Part shown: one piece after another, positions 7,940 to 15,978 of the stretch
Position numbering within the stretch: the first letter of the stretch is position 1
How the letters are laid out: every line of letters begins with the position of its first letter
Assembly (NCBI RefSeq): GCF_030817835.1
Contig: NZ_JAUSZR010000001.1
Coordinates: forward strand, 3,968,001-4,032,000
Direction: 5' to 3'
Origin: Pseudarthrobacter sp. W1I19
GTDB taxonomy: Bacteria > Actinomycetota > Actinomycetes > Actinomycetales > Micrococcaceae
DNA: 64,000 nucleotides
Made by a program: the position numbers and the translations under genes
The notes under the pieces: generated by a model
The model's input: the letters and a program-made list of their open reading frames with translations, nothing else
The model's database searches: none
Told to the model about the DNA's origin: nothing

Positions 7940-8718
7940 GTGCCTGCCCCTGATACGCCCTTGCCGTGCTGCCGGTCTTCAGCGTGGCGGTGTTCGGCGC
8001 CTCGGTGGTGATGCTCGCGGTAGGGCTCGACATCCGGTTCCAGGCCCTCGTCGCTCCGGCCATGGCTGAACCAGCCGACCACCGCCGCCACGACGGCTGC
8101 GACAAGAATCGGTACACCCGCCGGAACGAACGGCACCGCAGCCACCGTGGCAACAGCACAGGCCACTGCGATGGCGATCGGTTCCCGGCCCTTGAGCCGG
8201 GGCCAGAGCAGAGCCAGGAAAGCAGCCACCGCCGCCCCGTCGAGTCCCCACTGCTTCGGATCGCCCAAGCCGCTGCCGGCGAGTGCCCCGACGGCAGTAA
8301 ACAGGTTCCACAGCAAATAGATGCCGATGCCCGCCGCCCAGAAGCCGCGGCGCTGCTCGGCGGGATCGGCCTGGCCAGTGCTCGTGGCGGTGGATTCGTC
8401 GATGGTCACCTGCGCGGCGACGTATTTGCGCCACCCGGTGGGGTGCAGCAGCGCGTTGAGCTGCATGCCGTAAATTCCGTTGCGCATGCCCAGCAGCGTG
8501 GCGGCGCTCATGGCTGCAATGCCTGATCCTCCTCCGCCCACAACACCGATGAAGGCGAATTGCGAGCCGCCGCTGAACAGCAGCAGGCTCAGTGCCATGG
8601 TTTGCCAGAAGTCCAGCCCGGACGTGACGGACAAAGCGCCGAAGGACACTCCGTACAGGCCCGTAGCAACGCTGATCGACAGTCCCACCCGGACGGCAGG
8701 GGATGACAAGAGCCTCAC
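7936..8718 (-). CDS. azlC: AzlC branched-chain amino acid exporter large subunit
   Basis: 260 residues, multi-spanning, with the AzlC hallmark region (FGALSVTSGLDFWQTMALSLLLFSGGSQFAFIGV, then MRNGIYGMQLN). GTG 8718 is chosen because it overlaps the stop of the upstream DoxX-like gene (GTGA); a longer in-frame extension upstream would be low-complexity antisense to that gene. The C-terminal tail is hydrophilic and His-rich (PYREHHHRGAEHRHAEDRQHG), unusual for the family and possibly metal-binding. Confidence 0.9.
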   Translation of the reverse strand: MRLLSSPAVRVGLSISVATGLYGVSFGALSVTSGLDFWQTMALSLLLFSGGSQFAFIGVVGGGGSGIAAMSAATLLGMRNGIYGMQLNALLHPTGWRKYVAAQVTIDESTATSTGQADPAEQRRGFWAAGIGIYLLWNLFTAVGALAGSGLGDPKQWGLDGAAVAAFLALLWPRLKGREPIAIAVACAVATVAAVPFVPAGVPILVAAVVAAVVGWFSHGRSDEGLEPDVEPYREHHHRGAEHRHAEDRQHGKGVSGAGT

Positions 8719-9200
8719 GTCCAGGCTCCCGGCGCGGGCCTGTCCGGCGCCGACGCAGGCTTTCGCAGGCTCCAAGCCCACAGGATGAGGGGCGCTTGAA
8801 GCGGGAGCCGCAGCGTATGCATTTTGCGCTGGACGGGGGTTCCTTCCGGACTGTAGGCATGCCGGAGGGCGTCGACGTGCCCGGCCAGGAAGACGGTGAA
8901 CATGGCGGCGAGGGCAGTTGCGGTGGCCTTGCGCGCCGGCGGAACAAGGAGGCCGGCGGCGGCTGCCAGCTCCAGCAGGCCGCTCACCGCGATCCACTCC
9001 TCCCTGGTCATCACCGCGAACGGTCGACGGCGGTCCGGTTCCGTTCCGTTGTCCCTCCCTTCCAGGCAGAGGTAGTCAGGCACCACTTGGCGGTAGAACC
9101 GCGGGTCGCGGAAGTGTTTCATGGCGCTGGCCAGAAGGAGGGCGCTCATGGCTGCAGCGGAAAGGCTTTGGAGGGCCCGGCCGGACCGGGGAAAAGGCAT
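8715..9200 (-). CDS. DoxX-like membrane protein
   Basis: About 161 residues with four hydrophobic segments (LSAAAMSALLLASAMKHFRDP, WIAVSGLLELAAAAGLLV, ATALAAMFTVFLAGHVDALRHAY, APLILWAWSL), the DoxX/SURF4-like layout. ATG 9200 is used; an in-frame TTG at 9212 is possible since GGAGG lies between them. First gene of a coupled unit with azlC and azlD. DoxX-like proteins are poorly defined redox or membrane-integrity factors. Confidence 0.75.
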   Translation of the reverse strand: MPFPRSGRALQSLSAAAMSALLLASAMKHFRDPRFYRQVVPDYLCLEGRDNGTEPDRRRPFAVMTREEWIAVSGLLELAAAAGLLVPPARKATATALAAMFTVFLAGHVDALRHAYSPEGTPVQRKMHTLRLPLQAPLILWAWSLRKPASAPDRPAPGAWT

Positions 9201-9259
9201 GCCTCCACTCAATCACAAGCGTGGCAGGGCCCGAAAACCAGCCGGGCACACTGGATCCG

Positions 9260-10657
9260 TTATGCCCAGGCGAGCACGGAACTTCCATAGGGTGCCGGCG
9301 GGCCGGGATAGTCGAGCGGCTGCCCGTCCACCAGGAGGGGCGGGCCGACGTAGCGCAGGTTCCCGTAGCTGCTGGCCATGCTGCGCAGTCCGGGTGCGGA
9401 TACCGGCTGTATTGGAGGATCCGGTGGCGGGGGCTGGAAGCTGAACAGCTCCTCGGCGGTACGGGCCAGGGACAACCGGGCCGATCCGCCCAGCCCCAAC
9501 TCCTGTCGCCGGGCGAGCAGGGCGATGGCAGCCGCCGCCACGCCGTAGCCGGTGGCGTGGTCCAGGGCCTGGACAGGGAGCGCACCAGGCCGCCACCCGT
9601 CGTCGTGATGTTCCGTCCCGTAAAGGGAGGCGATTCCGGTGGCCGCCTGGACAATGCTGTCGAAGCCGCGCAGGCCCCTCCACGGGCCGGTGCTGCCCCA
9701 GGCGTCCAGCGAGACCACCACCAGCTCCGGCCCGGCCGCCAGCAAAACGTCCGGTTCCAGCCCAAAGCGCTCCAAGGAGCCGCGGCGGTATCCACTGATC
9801 ACCACGTCGGCGGAAGCCAGCAACTCCTGCAACAGGTGCCGGTTCCCAGGGGCTGCAAGGTCCGCCTCTGCGCTCCGCTTGCCAAAACCGGTGTCCACGA
9901 ACTGGTCCATGATTTCAGGAAGGCTTGGCGGATCAATCCGCAGGACGTCGGCGCCGAGCGCTCCCAGCAGGCGTGTGGCAACCGGCCCGGCGATGACCCT
10001 GGTCAGGTCCAGGATCCGCATGCCAGCCAGGGGCCGGCGTGGGTCGTCCCCGGACAGGGGACCCGGCTTCCGCCCAGCGGTTTCCCCGGAAGCAAGGTCC
10101 ACTTCGATCCAGGGCCCTGTACCGGCAGCCCTTCCCATCCGGGAATTGAGCCACTCCTGGCGGTTTCGGACCGCCGCAGCCACCCCGCCGCGGGCTTGGA
10201 TCGCCGATTCCGCCTCGACCGAGGTCATGGCGGCGAGGGCCGCCGCCACCCCTTCCGCCGTGGTGGCGTCCAGCGCCTGCATCAGCCGCTGTTCATGGTG
10301 CGGGTAGTTGGCATGGAGCCGGATCCAGCCGTCGCGGGTGCGCCGGAAACCGGACAGCGGGGCAAAGCCCTGGATGCCCCGCCCGTCAATCCGCAGATAG
10401 CCGTACGAATCGAACGCAGCTGCGGTCAGGGCAGCCGTAGTGCCGAACCGGCCAGGAGTTCCTGCCAGGACGTTCAATGCTGCAGCGGCGACTCCCACGG
10501 ACCCCAACACCAGGCCCTCCACATCCAGCAGGCCGCCCCACCACCGGCGCGGGCCGGACCAGGAAGTGGCCTCCTCGCCCAACACGAGTCCGGCGTCCGC
10601 GAACACCGGCACCAGGTCACGAAACAGTGGGGGAATCCAGCTGGCAGCCTGCACCAT
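9260..10657 (-). CDS. CaiB/BaiF (family III) CoA-transferase, unusual domain order
   Basis: 465 residues. The CaiB nucleotide-binding motif (LAGMRILDLTRVIAGPVATRLLGALGADVLRID) appears at residue ~205 rather than at the N-terminus. The region before it (residues ~35-200) resembles the later part of the family: a small-residue helix with an RFG/T motif, then DGWIRLHANYPHHEQRLMQALD and RNRQEWL. A probable catalytic Asp is in QALDHATGYG near residue 390. Members move CoA between carboxylic acids or racemise 2-methylacyl-CoA. Good Shine-Dalgarno (GGAAGG). It follows the GDPD gene by 7 nt, so they are co-transcribed. The substrate is unknown. Confidence 0.85.
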   Translation of the reverse strand: MVQAASWIPPLFRDLVPVFADAGLVLGEEATSWSGPRRWWGGLLDVEGLVLGSVGVAAAALNVLAGTPGRFGTTAALTAAAFDSYGYLRIDGRGIQGFAPLSGFRRTRDGWIRLHANYPHHEQRLMQALDATTAEGVAAALAAMTSVEAESAIQARGGVAAAVRNRQEWLNSRMGRAAGTGPWIEVDLASGETAGRKPGPLSGDDPRRPLAGMRILDLTRVIAGPVATRLLGALGADVLRIDPPSLPEIMDQFVDTGFGKRSAEADLAAPGNRHLLQELLASADVVISGYRRGSLERFGLEPDVLLAAGPELVVVSLDAWGSTGPWRGLRGFDSIVQAATGIASLYGTEHHDDGWRPGALPVQALDHATGYGVAAAAIALLARRQELGLGGSARLSLARTAEELFSFQPPPPDPPIQPVSAPGLRSMASSYGNLRYVGPPLLVDGQPLDYPGPPAPYGSSVLAWA

Positions 10658-10664
10658 CCTGGTC

Positions 10665-11564
10665 CTACCTTCCTTGCGGCGAGGCCACGTGCAACTGCCC
10701 CAACACGCGGGCGGGCACGTTGGTGGTGATCTCGTGGATGCCCAGGCCCTGGCACAGCGCTACATCCTGGTCCGTGTCCACGGTCCACACCCGGAGGCGC
10801 CGGCCCCGCTCCTGCCACCGCAGGATGGTGCCCGGGTGCCGGCGGACGTACTCGACGCCGGGACCGGCCAGTCCGGCTTCGCCGGTATCCAGGATCCGCT
10901 CCCCTTCGAGCTGGGCGGCTTTCATCACATTGGCTATTGCGCCCCCGGTGATCAGCCCCAGGCCCAGTTCTTCGCGGAGTTCATGCACGTCCACGTCGTC
11001 CAGCAGCTGGCAGACGTACTGCGCCGGAACGGACCGCAGCAGCCGGCGGACGGATTCGGGGCTGAAGCTCATGAAGGTCACCGCAACGTTGTCAATACAA
11101 GAGTCCGCTGCCTGCCAGCCCCCGGCACGCAGGACCTCAAGCACCCGGTCCTCCAGCTTGAGCTGGTACGGGCTGGGATGTTTCAGCTCGATGGCGAGCC
11201 GCACGGGCCGGCCGGCACCGCGGAGGATCTCCAGCAGTTCCGGAAGCGTCAGGAACTGCTCGGATCGGGCCCCGTAGATCTCGGGGATGCGCACACCCTT
11301 CCAGGCCGAAAAGTCCAGGCGGCGGAGTTCGCGCAGCGTCCGCTCCGCCACCGGCCCGGTTCCATCTGAAGTACGGTCCAGGTTGGCGTCATGCAGGAGG
11401 ACGACGTGCTGGTCGCGGGTGAGGTGGACATCGCACTCCACCCCGTCAGCCCCGTCGGCCAACGCCTGCAGATAGGCGGCGCGGGTATGTTCGGCGAAGG
11501 CGGCACTCGAACCGCGGTGGGCAAAGACCAGCGGCCGCTGCGGCAGTGACTCTTCAGTAGTCAT
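10665..11564 (-). CDS. Glycerophosphodiester phosphodiesterase
   Basis: 299 residues with GDPD motifs in order: HRG (His16-Arg17-Gly18), the metal-binding E-x-D in GVECDVHLTRD (Glu43, Asp45) and catalytic His58 in LLHDANLDRTSDG. The usual PENT motif after HRG is replaced by AEHT. It hydrolyses glycerophosphodiesters to glycerol-3-phosphate and an alcohol. There is no signal peptide, so it is cytoplasmic. A TACCGT hexamer 6 nt before the ATG suggests leaderless transcription, divergent from the equally leaderless DUF445 gene. Confidence 0.92.
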   Translation of the reverse strand: MTTEESLPQRPLVFAHRGSSAAFAEHTRAAYLQALADGADGVECDVHLTRDQHVVLLHDANLDRTSDGTGPVAERTLRELRRLDFSAWKGVRIPEIYGARSEQFLTLPELLEILRGAGRPVRLAIELKHPSPYQLKLEDRVLEVLRAGGWQAADSCIDNVAVTFMSFSPESVRRLLRSVPAQYVCQLLDDVDVHELREELGLGLITGGAIANVMKAAQLEGERILDTGEAGLAGPGVEYVRRHPGTILRWQERGRRLRVWTVDTDQDVALCQGLGIHEITTNVPARVLGQLHVASPQGR

Positions 11565-11570
11565 GCAGAC

Positions 11571-11576
11571 ACGGTA
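11571..11576 (-). promoter_or_regulatory. -10-like element, leaderless GDPD gene
   Basis: TACCGT on the minus strand, 6 nt before ATG 11564. Confidence 0.4.
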
Positions 11577-11601
11577 GCCGACCCGGCCCGGGCTGCGGGG
11601 C

Positions 11602-11607
11602 TAGGCT
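11602..11607 (+). promoter_or_regulatory. -10 element, leaderless DUF445 gene
   Basis: TAGGCT, 6 nt before ATG 11614; no Shine-Dalgarno. Confidence 0.55.
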
Positions 11608-11613
11608 TGGCAC

Positions 11614-12963
11614 ATGCAGGTGAACTCTGAACCAACTACCCGCGAAGCACCCACCAGGCCGGCGCCCGCCGGACCATCCGAAGAACAGGCGCGTGCCGCC
11701 GTCGTCCGCCAGCAACTCACTGCCGGCGACGCCGAAAAAGCGGCAGCGCTGCGGAAAATGAAGCTTGTGGCACTGGGACTGCTCATCGCCATGGCCGTGG
11801 TGTTTGTGTTCGCCTTCGCCCTGCAAAGGGAGTATCCGTGGCTCCAATACGTGCGGGCGGCCGCGGAGGGCGGCATGGTGGGCGCGCTGGCCGACTGGTT
11901 CGCCGTCACCGCGCTGTTCAAGTACCCCATGGGCATCAAGATCCCGCACACCGCGATCATTCCGCGCCGCAAGGACCAGATCGGTGCCTCGCTGGGCGAG
12001 TTCGTGGAGACCAACTTCCTGTCCGAGCAGGTGGTCCAGGACAAGCTGGCAAGCGTGAACATCGCCCGCCGGGCCGGCGAGTGGCTTGCCACGCCTGCGG
12101 GCGCCAACCGGGTGGCCAAGGAGGGCGCGGCCGTTATCCGGGGCTTGTTCAAGGTCCTGAACGACGACGACGTCCAGGCGGTCATCGAGGGAATGGTGCG
12201 CAAGCACCTGCTCACCCCGCCGTGGGGACCTCCGGTGGGCAAGATGGCGGAGAGGATTTTCCACGACGGGCACCACCACAAGCTGGTGGACCTGCTGGTG
12301 GACCGGGCGGCCGACTGGGTCAGCGAAAATCATGAAACGGTCAGCCGGCTCGTCTCGGAGCGTTCGCCAACCTGGGTTCCGCAGTTCGTGGACGGGCTGG
12401 TGGGCGACAAGGTCTACATCGAGTTCCTCAAATTCGTCCGGGCCGTGCAGTCCGATCCGAACCACCAGGTCCGGCAGTCCATCGACAAGTACCTGAACGA
12501 TCTTGCCCAGGACCTGCAGCATGATCCGGTGATGATCGCCCGCGCGGAGGACATCAAGGCCCAAGTTCTTGGCGACCCGGAAGTGCGCGAGCTTGCCTCC
12601 CGCACCTGGGGAACCGTGAAGAACGCCCTGCTCGGCGCCGTGGAGGATCCGGACAGCGAGCTGACCGTCAAGTTCAAGGCGGCCGTACGCGACTTCGGCT
12701 CCAGGCTGGTCAACGACCCCGAACTCGCCGGCAAGGTCAACGCCTGGATTGGTGACGCCGCGGGCTATCTGGTGCGGACCTACCGCTCGGACATTGCCGG
12801 GGTGATCACCGATACCGTTGCCCGGTGGGATGCCGAGGAAACCTCGCAGAAGATCGAGCTCCAGGTGGGCAAGGACCTGCAGTTCATCCGGATCAACGGC
12901 ACCGTGGTGGGCTCGCTGGCCGGCCTGGCGATCTTTACGGTGGCGCACCTGATTTTTGGGTGA
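11614..12963 (+). CDS. DUF445 (YjiN-like) membrane-anchored protein
   Basis: 449 residues. One transmembrane helix near residues 52-70 follows a disordered N-terminus. The conserved DUF445 region comes next (VRAAAEGGMVGALADWFAVTALFKYPMGIKIPHTAIIPRRKDQIGASLGEFVETNFL), then a long helical domain, and a second hydrophobic segment at the extreme C-terminus (VGSLAGLAIFTVAHLIFG). The function of the family is unknown. The gene ends 6 nt from the convergent PxpA stop. Confidence 0.92.
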   Translation: MQVNSEPTTREAPTRPAPAGPSEEQARAAVVRQQLTAGDAEKAAALRKMKLVALGLLIAMAVVFVFAFALQREYPWLQYVRAAAEGGMVGALADWFAVTALFKYPMGIKIPHTAIIPRRKDQIGASLGEFVETNFLSEQVVQDKLASVNIARRAGEWLATPAGANRVAKEGAAVIRGLFKVLNDDDVQAVIEGMVRKHLLTPPWGPPVGKMAERIFHDGHHHKLVDLLVDRAADWVSENHETVSRLVSERSPTWVPQFVDGLVGDKVYIEFLKFVRAVQSDPNHQVRQSIDKYLNDLAQDLQHDPVMIARAEDIKAQVLGDPEVRELASRTWGTVKNALLGAVEDPDSELTVKFKAAVRDFGSRLVNDPELAGKVNAWIGDAAGYLVRTYRSDIAGVITDTVARWDAEETSQKIELQVGKDLQFIRINGTVVGSLAGLAIFTVAHLIFG

Positions 12964-12969
12964 GTGCTG

Positions 12970-13719
12970 TCAGGCGAACGCTTCCAGTTCAACGCCGGCG
13001 GCCTCCAGCCCGGCGCGGACGGCCGCAGCCATCCCCACGGCGCCCGGGGTGTCGCCGTGGATGCACAGGGAGTCCGGACGCACCGGGACTACTGTCCCGT
13101 CCAGTGCCACGACTTCGCCTTTAGTGGCCAGGCGCACGGCCCGCTCGACGATCGCGTCGACGTCGTGCAGGACGGCGCCTTCCTGGGAGCGCGGCACCAG
13201 GGTCCCGTCACTCTGGTAGGCGCGGTCCACAAAGGCTTCGATGAAGACCGGATGCCCGGCTTCCTTGGCCTGCTTCAACAGCTCAGACCCGGGCAGGCCA
13301 AGGATAGGCAGGCCGGGATCGTAGGAGTTCACGGCGGCCACTACCGCCGAGGCCTGTTCTGCGTCGCGTACCAGCCGGTTGTACAGCGCCCCGTGCGGCT
13401 TCACGTAGTCCACCGAGGCACCCACGGCGTGCGCCACGCCGTCGAGCGCGCCCAGCTGGTACAGCACATCGCCGAACAGCTCGTCAAAGGACATGTCCAG
13501 CGAGCGGCGGCCGAAACCGGCGAGGTCGCGGTAGCCTACATGCGCCCCGACGGTTACATCCAGCTCGTAGGCGGCCCGGCAGCTGTCCAGCATGGTGACG
13601 GGGTCGCCGGCATGGAACCCGCAGGCAACGTTGGCGCTGGTGACCAGCTGGAACATCGCGGCGTCGTCCCCCATGGTCCAGGAGCCGAATGATTCGCCGA
13701 GGTCAGCGTTGAGATCCAA
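12970..13719 (-). CDS. pxpA: 5-oxoprolinase subunit A (LamB/YcsF family)
   Basis: 249 residues with the PxpA/LamB-YcsF signature from the start (MDLNADLGESFGSWTMGDD), then SANVACGFHAGDP, VGAHVGYRDLAGFGRR and VKPHGALYN. With PxpB and PxpC it cleaves 5-oxoproline to glutamate with ATP. No pxpB/pxpC genes are next to it here, which is atypical. The start is TTG at 13719, set by the conserved N-terminus and a GGAAGG site 9 nt upstream; it lies inside the 3' end of the EcsC gene (17-bp overlap), so it is probably translationally coupled to that gene. Confidence 0.9.
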   Translation of the reverse strand: MDLNADLGESFGSWTMGDDAAMFQLVTSANVACGFHAGDPVTMLDSCRAAYELDVTVGAHVGYRDLAGFGRRSLDMSFDELFGDVLYQLGALDGVAHAVGASVDYVKPHGALYNRLVRDAEQASAVVAAVNSYDPGLPILGLPGSELLKQAKEAGHPVFIEAFVDRAYQSDGTLVPRSQEGAVLHDVDAIVERAVRLATKGEVVALDGTVVPVRPDSLCIHGDTPGAVGMAAAVRAGLEAAGVELEAFA

Positions 13720-14509
13720 GGTTGTTGCCTTCCAGCGTCAGATGGTCCGGTGCGGCGGCGTTCAGCTCGCCGGGAATGGTATCGGGCATGGGACCAAACG
13801 CTTCCTTCGCATTCCCCACCACTGCCCGCCCCATCATGAGGTTACCGGCTCCACCCACCACTGCGCCGATGCCGAACGGCAGCGCCCGGCCGAACAGCGC
13901 AGTCCCTTGGCGTTTGAGGAGGTTCTTGAGGAAGGCTTTCTGGATGCGGTTGCGGACCGAACCGAAGCCGGGCACCGACATGGATTTGGACAGCACATTG
14001 CCCCAGGCCCGGGTGGCGTTCGTGCCGTTTCCGGCCGCCTGTCCGCTGAGCGTTCCGAGCAGGGCCGTGCCCTCCTCGCCCAGCATGATGGCCATCACCA
14101 TGGTGCTGGCCTTTTCCGGGTTGGTGAGGCGGATGCCGTGCAGCTCTGCGAGGGACGTGGCATAGAGGGCGGTGGCTTCCAGGAACCCTACTGTCGCCGC
14201 AGCGGACAGTCCCAGGGACGCAACTGTGCCAACGCCGGGAACGACGGCGGTTGCCCCCACGATTGCGCCGCCTCCGGTGACGGCACGAAGGTAGTCCCGC
14301 TCCAGGATGTCTGCCAGCTGCGCGGCGGTGGCGCGCGGGTGCTTTTTCTGCAGCCGGCGAATGTAGGCCAGGACCAGCGGGCGCTGGATCTCCACTGCCT
14401 TCAGGAGCGCGTTGTGGACTCCGGGCTTGGGCTTCCCGTCGGCGTCGAACACTGCATTATGGGCGGTTTCGGTTGCGATTCGTACTGCGGGGTTGCTGCG
14501 CCTGGCCAT
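13703..14509 (-). CDS. EcsC family protein
   Basis: 268 residues. The central part is hydrophobic and Gly/Ala-rich (TGGGAIVGATAVVPGVGTVASLGLSAAATVGFLEATALYATSLAELHGI), the hallmark of the EcsC family; the ends are basic. EcsC-type proteins are membrane-associated and of uncertain role. ATG 14509 is chosen over GTG 14515 for its AGAGGTG ribosome-binding site. The promoter carries the TAAG-N4-CTTA palindrome joined to the -10, as for dps. Confidence 0.85.
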   Translation of the reverse strand: MARRSNPAVRIATETAHNAVFDADGKPKPGVHNALLKAVEIQRPLVLAYIRRLQKKHPRATAAQLADILERDYLRAVTGGGAIVGATAVVPGVGTVASLGLSAAATVGFLEATALYATSLAELHGIRLTNPEKASTMVMAIMLGEEGTALLGTLSGQAAGNGTNATRAWGNVLSKSMSVPGFGSVRNRIQKAFLKNLLKRQGTALFGRALPFGIGAVVGGAGNLMMGRAVVGNAKEAFGPMPDTIPGELNAAAPDHLTLEGNNLGSQR

Positions 14510-14556
14510 GGTCACCTCTGTTGGTCTCGCCGGCCGCGTTGGTTGCGGCCCTACTG

Positions 14557-14572
14557 ATACTAAGCTTGCTTA
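14557..14572 (-). promoter_or_regulatory. EcsC-gene promoter: palindrome fused to -10
   Basis: Read on the minus strand: TAAGCAAGCTTA (14572-14561) whose last TA begins TAGTAT (14562-14557), a good -10. It has the same architecture as the dps promoter. Confidence 0.6.
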
Positions 14573-14649
14573 ACACTAGGCCACGCATGGTGGCTGGCCC
14601 CAGTCGGTTTTCAGGGCAGCCACCGTGTGCCGCCTGTCCGGCCGAAGCC

Positions 14650-14655
14650 TAGACT
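14650..14655 (+). promoter_or_regulatory. -10 element, leaderless MFS gene
   Basis: TAGACT, 6 nt before ATG 14662; no Shine-Dalgarno. Confidence 0.55.
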
Positions 14656-14661
14656 TACCCT

Positions 14662-15978
14662 ATGCCCGCTCCCAAAGCCTTGCGGCCCTTTGTCCACCGT
14701 GAGTACCGGGTACTGATTTTGGCACTGGCCATCTCCATCTTCGGCTCCGGTATGTGGGCCGTTGCCATGGTTTACCAGGTGATCCATCTCGGCGGCGGAC
14801 CCGTGGAGCTCTCACTGGTGGCCGCTGCCGGCAGCGTGGGCCTGGTGGCCTTTGTCCTGGTCGGCGGCATCGCGGCCGACCGTATTCCGCAGCGCCGACT
14901 GATCATCGCCGTAGAGGGTGCCAACCTCGCCGTTATCGCCGCCATCAGCGGGCTGGCCCTTGCCGGCTGGCTGCAGCTTTGGCATGTTGCCGCGGGTGCT
15001 TTTGTGCTCGGCGTCGGTGCTGCCTTCTTCTTCCCTGCCTACTCCGCGATCCTGCCGCGCATCCTTCCGGCAGAGGACCTGCTGGCCGCCAACGGCATGG
15101 AGGGATCCATGCGCCCTGTGCTCCAGCAGGCCGCCGGGCCGGCCGTTGCAGGTGTTGTGGTGGCTGCCCTGTCACCGTCGCACGCCGTGACGGCTGTGGC
15201 GCTGTGCCACCTTTCGGCCTTCATCATCCTGAACTTCCTGGGCCGGCACGAACTGGCTGCGCCGCTCATGGGCACAGAGGGCGGTGGCGACCCAAGCCGC
15301 AAATCATCCTTTTTCCAGGACCTGCGCGAAGGGGTCAGCTACACGCTGCGGACACCGTGGCTGCTCTGGACCCTGATCTGGGCGTGCATTTCGGTCCTCT
15401 TCCTGATCGGCCCCATCGAAGTGCTGCTGCCGTTTGTGGTCCGCGACCAGCTGGGTGGCGACTCCAGTATGTTCGGCTTCCTGCTCGCCGTCATGGGTGT
15501 GGGCGCGGCCCTCGGCTCGCTGCTCACGGCCTCCCTGCGGCTGCCCAGGCGCTACCTCACGGTGATGATGGTGAGCTGGGGCGCGGGCAGCCTGCCGCTG
15601 GCCGCCGTCGGGTTCATGGACAACTTCTGGATCATCGCAGCGGCGCTCTTCATCTTCGGCGCCACCGGCAGCGTGGGCATGGTTATCTGGGGCACGCTGC
15701 TCCAGCGGCGCGTTCCGCCCCACCTCCTGGGCCGGGTATCCAGCCTGGACTTCTTCGTCTCGCTCGCCCTGATGCCGGTGTCCATGGCCCTGGCCGGACC
15801 CGCCGCCGAAGTCCTGCCTATCTGGCTGATCTTCGTGGTGGCCGGGGGCGTGTGCCCCATCATGGCGGTCATCGCCATGATGGTGGCACGGATGTCCGAC
15901 GACGAACTGGCCCACCCGCTGGACGGCTCACCTGAGGCGGAAAGGACGACAGCGGGCGAAGGCCAGGTGCGCGGCTAG
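14662..15978 (+). CDS. MFS transporter (EntS-like, 12 TM)
   Basis: 438 residues with about 12 hydrophobic segments, a short cytoplasmic N-terminus ending HREYRVL, and an inter-helix motif with ADRIPQRRL, as in the drug/siderophore-exporter branch (EntS/MFS_3 type). The substrate cannot be told from sequence; it is not next to the siderophore operon and no iron box is seen. The stop overlaps that of the convergent GH65 gene by 4 bp (15975-15978). Confidence 0.85.
   Translation: MPAPKALRPFVHREYRVLILALAISIFGSGMWAVAMVYQVIHLGGGPVELSLVAAAGSVGLVAFVLVGGIAADRIPQRRLIIAVEGANLAVIAAISGLALAGWLQLWHVAAGAFVLGVGAAFFFPAYSAILPRILPAEDLLAANGMEGSMRPVLQQAAGPAVAGVVVAALSPSHAVTAVALCHLSAFIILNFLGRHELAAPLMGTEGGGDPSRKSSFFQDLREGVSYTLRTPWLLWTLIWACISVLFLIGPIEVLLPFVVRDQLGGDSSMFGFLLAVMGVGAALGSLLTASLRLPRRYLTVMMVSWGAGSLPLAAVGFMDNFWIIAAALFIFGATGSVGMVIWGTLLQRRVPPHLLGRVSSLDFFVSLALMPVSMALAGPAAEVLPIWLIFVVAGGVCPIMAVIAMMVARMSDDELAHPLDGSPEAERTTAGEGQVRG

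Noticed and set aside
8918..10729. 603-codon plus-strand frame opposite the CoA-transferase
   Set aside because: Arg/Pro/Gly-rich composition without motifs; the minus-strand gene has a ribosome-binding site and family motifs.
11554..12948. 464-codon minus-strand frame opposite the DUF445 gene
   Set aside because: His/Asp/Val-rich antisense translation; the DUF445 frame has conserved motifs and membrane helices.
14662..15978. Siderophore exporter role for the EntS-like MFS transporter
   Set aside because: It lies 20 kb from desABCD, has a leaderless promoter without an iron box, and its family also includes drug exporters.
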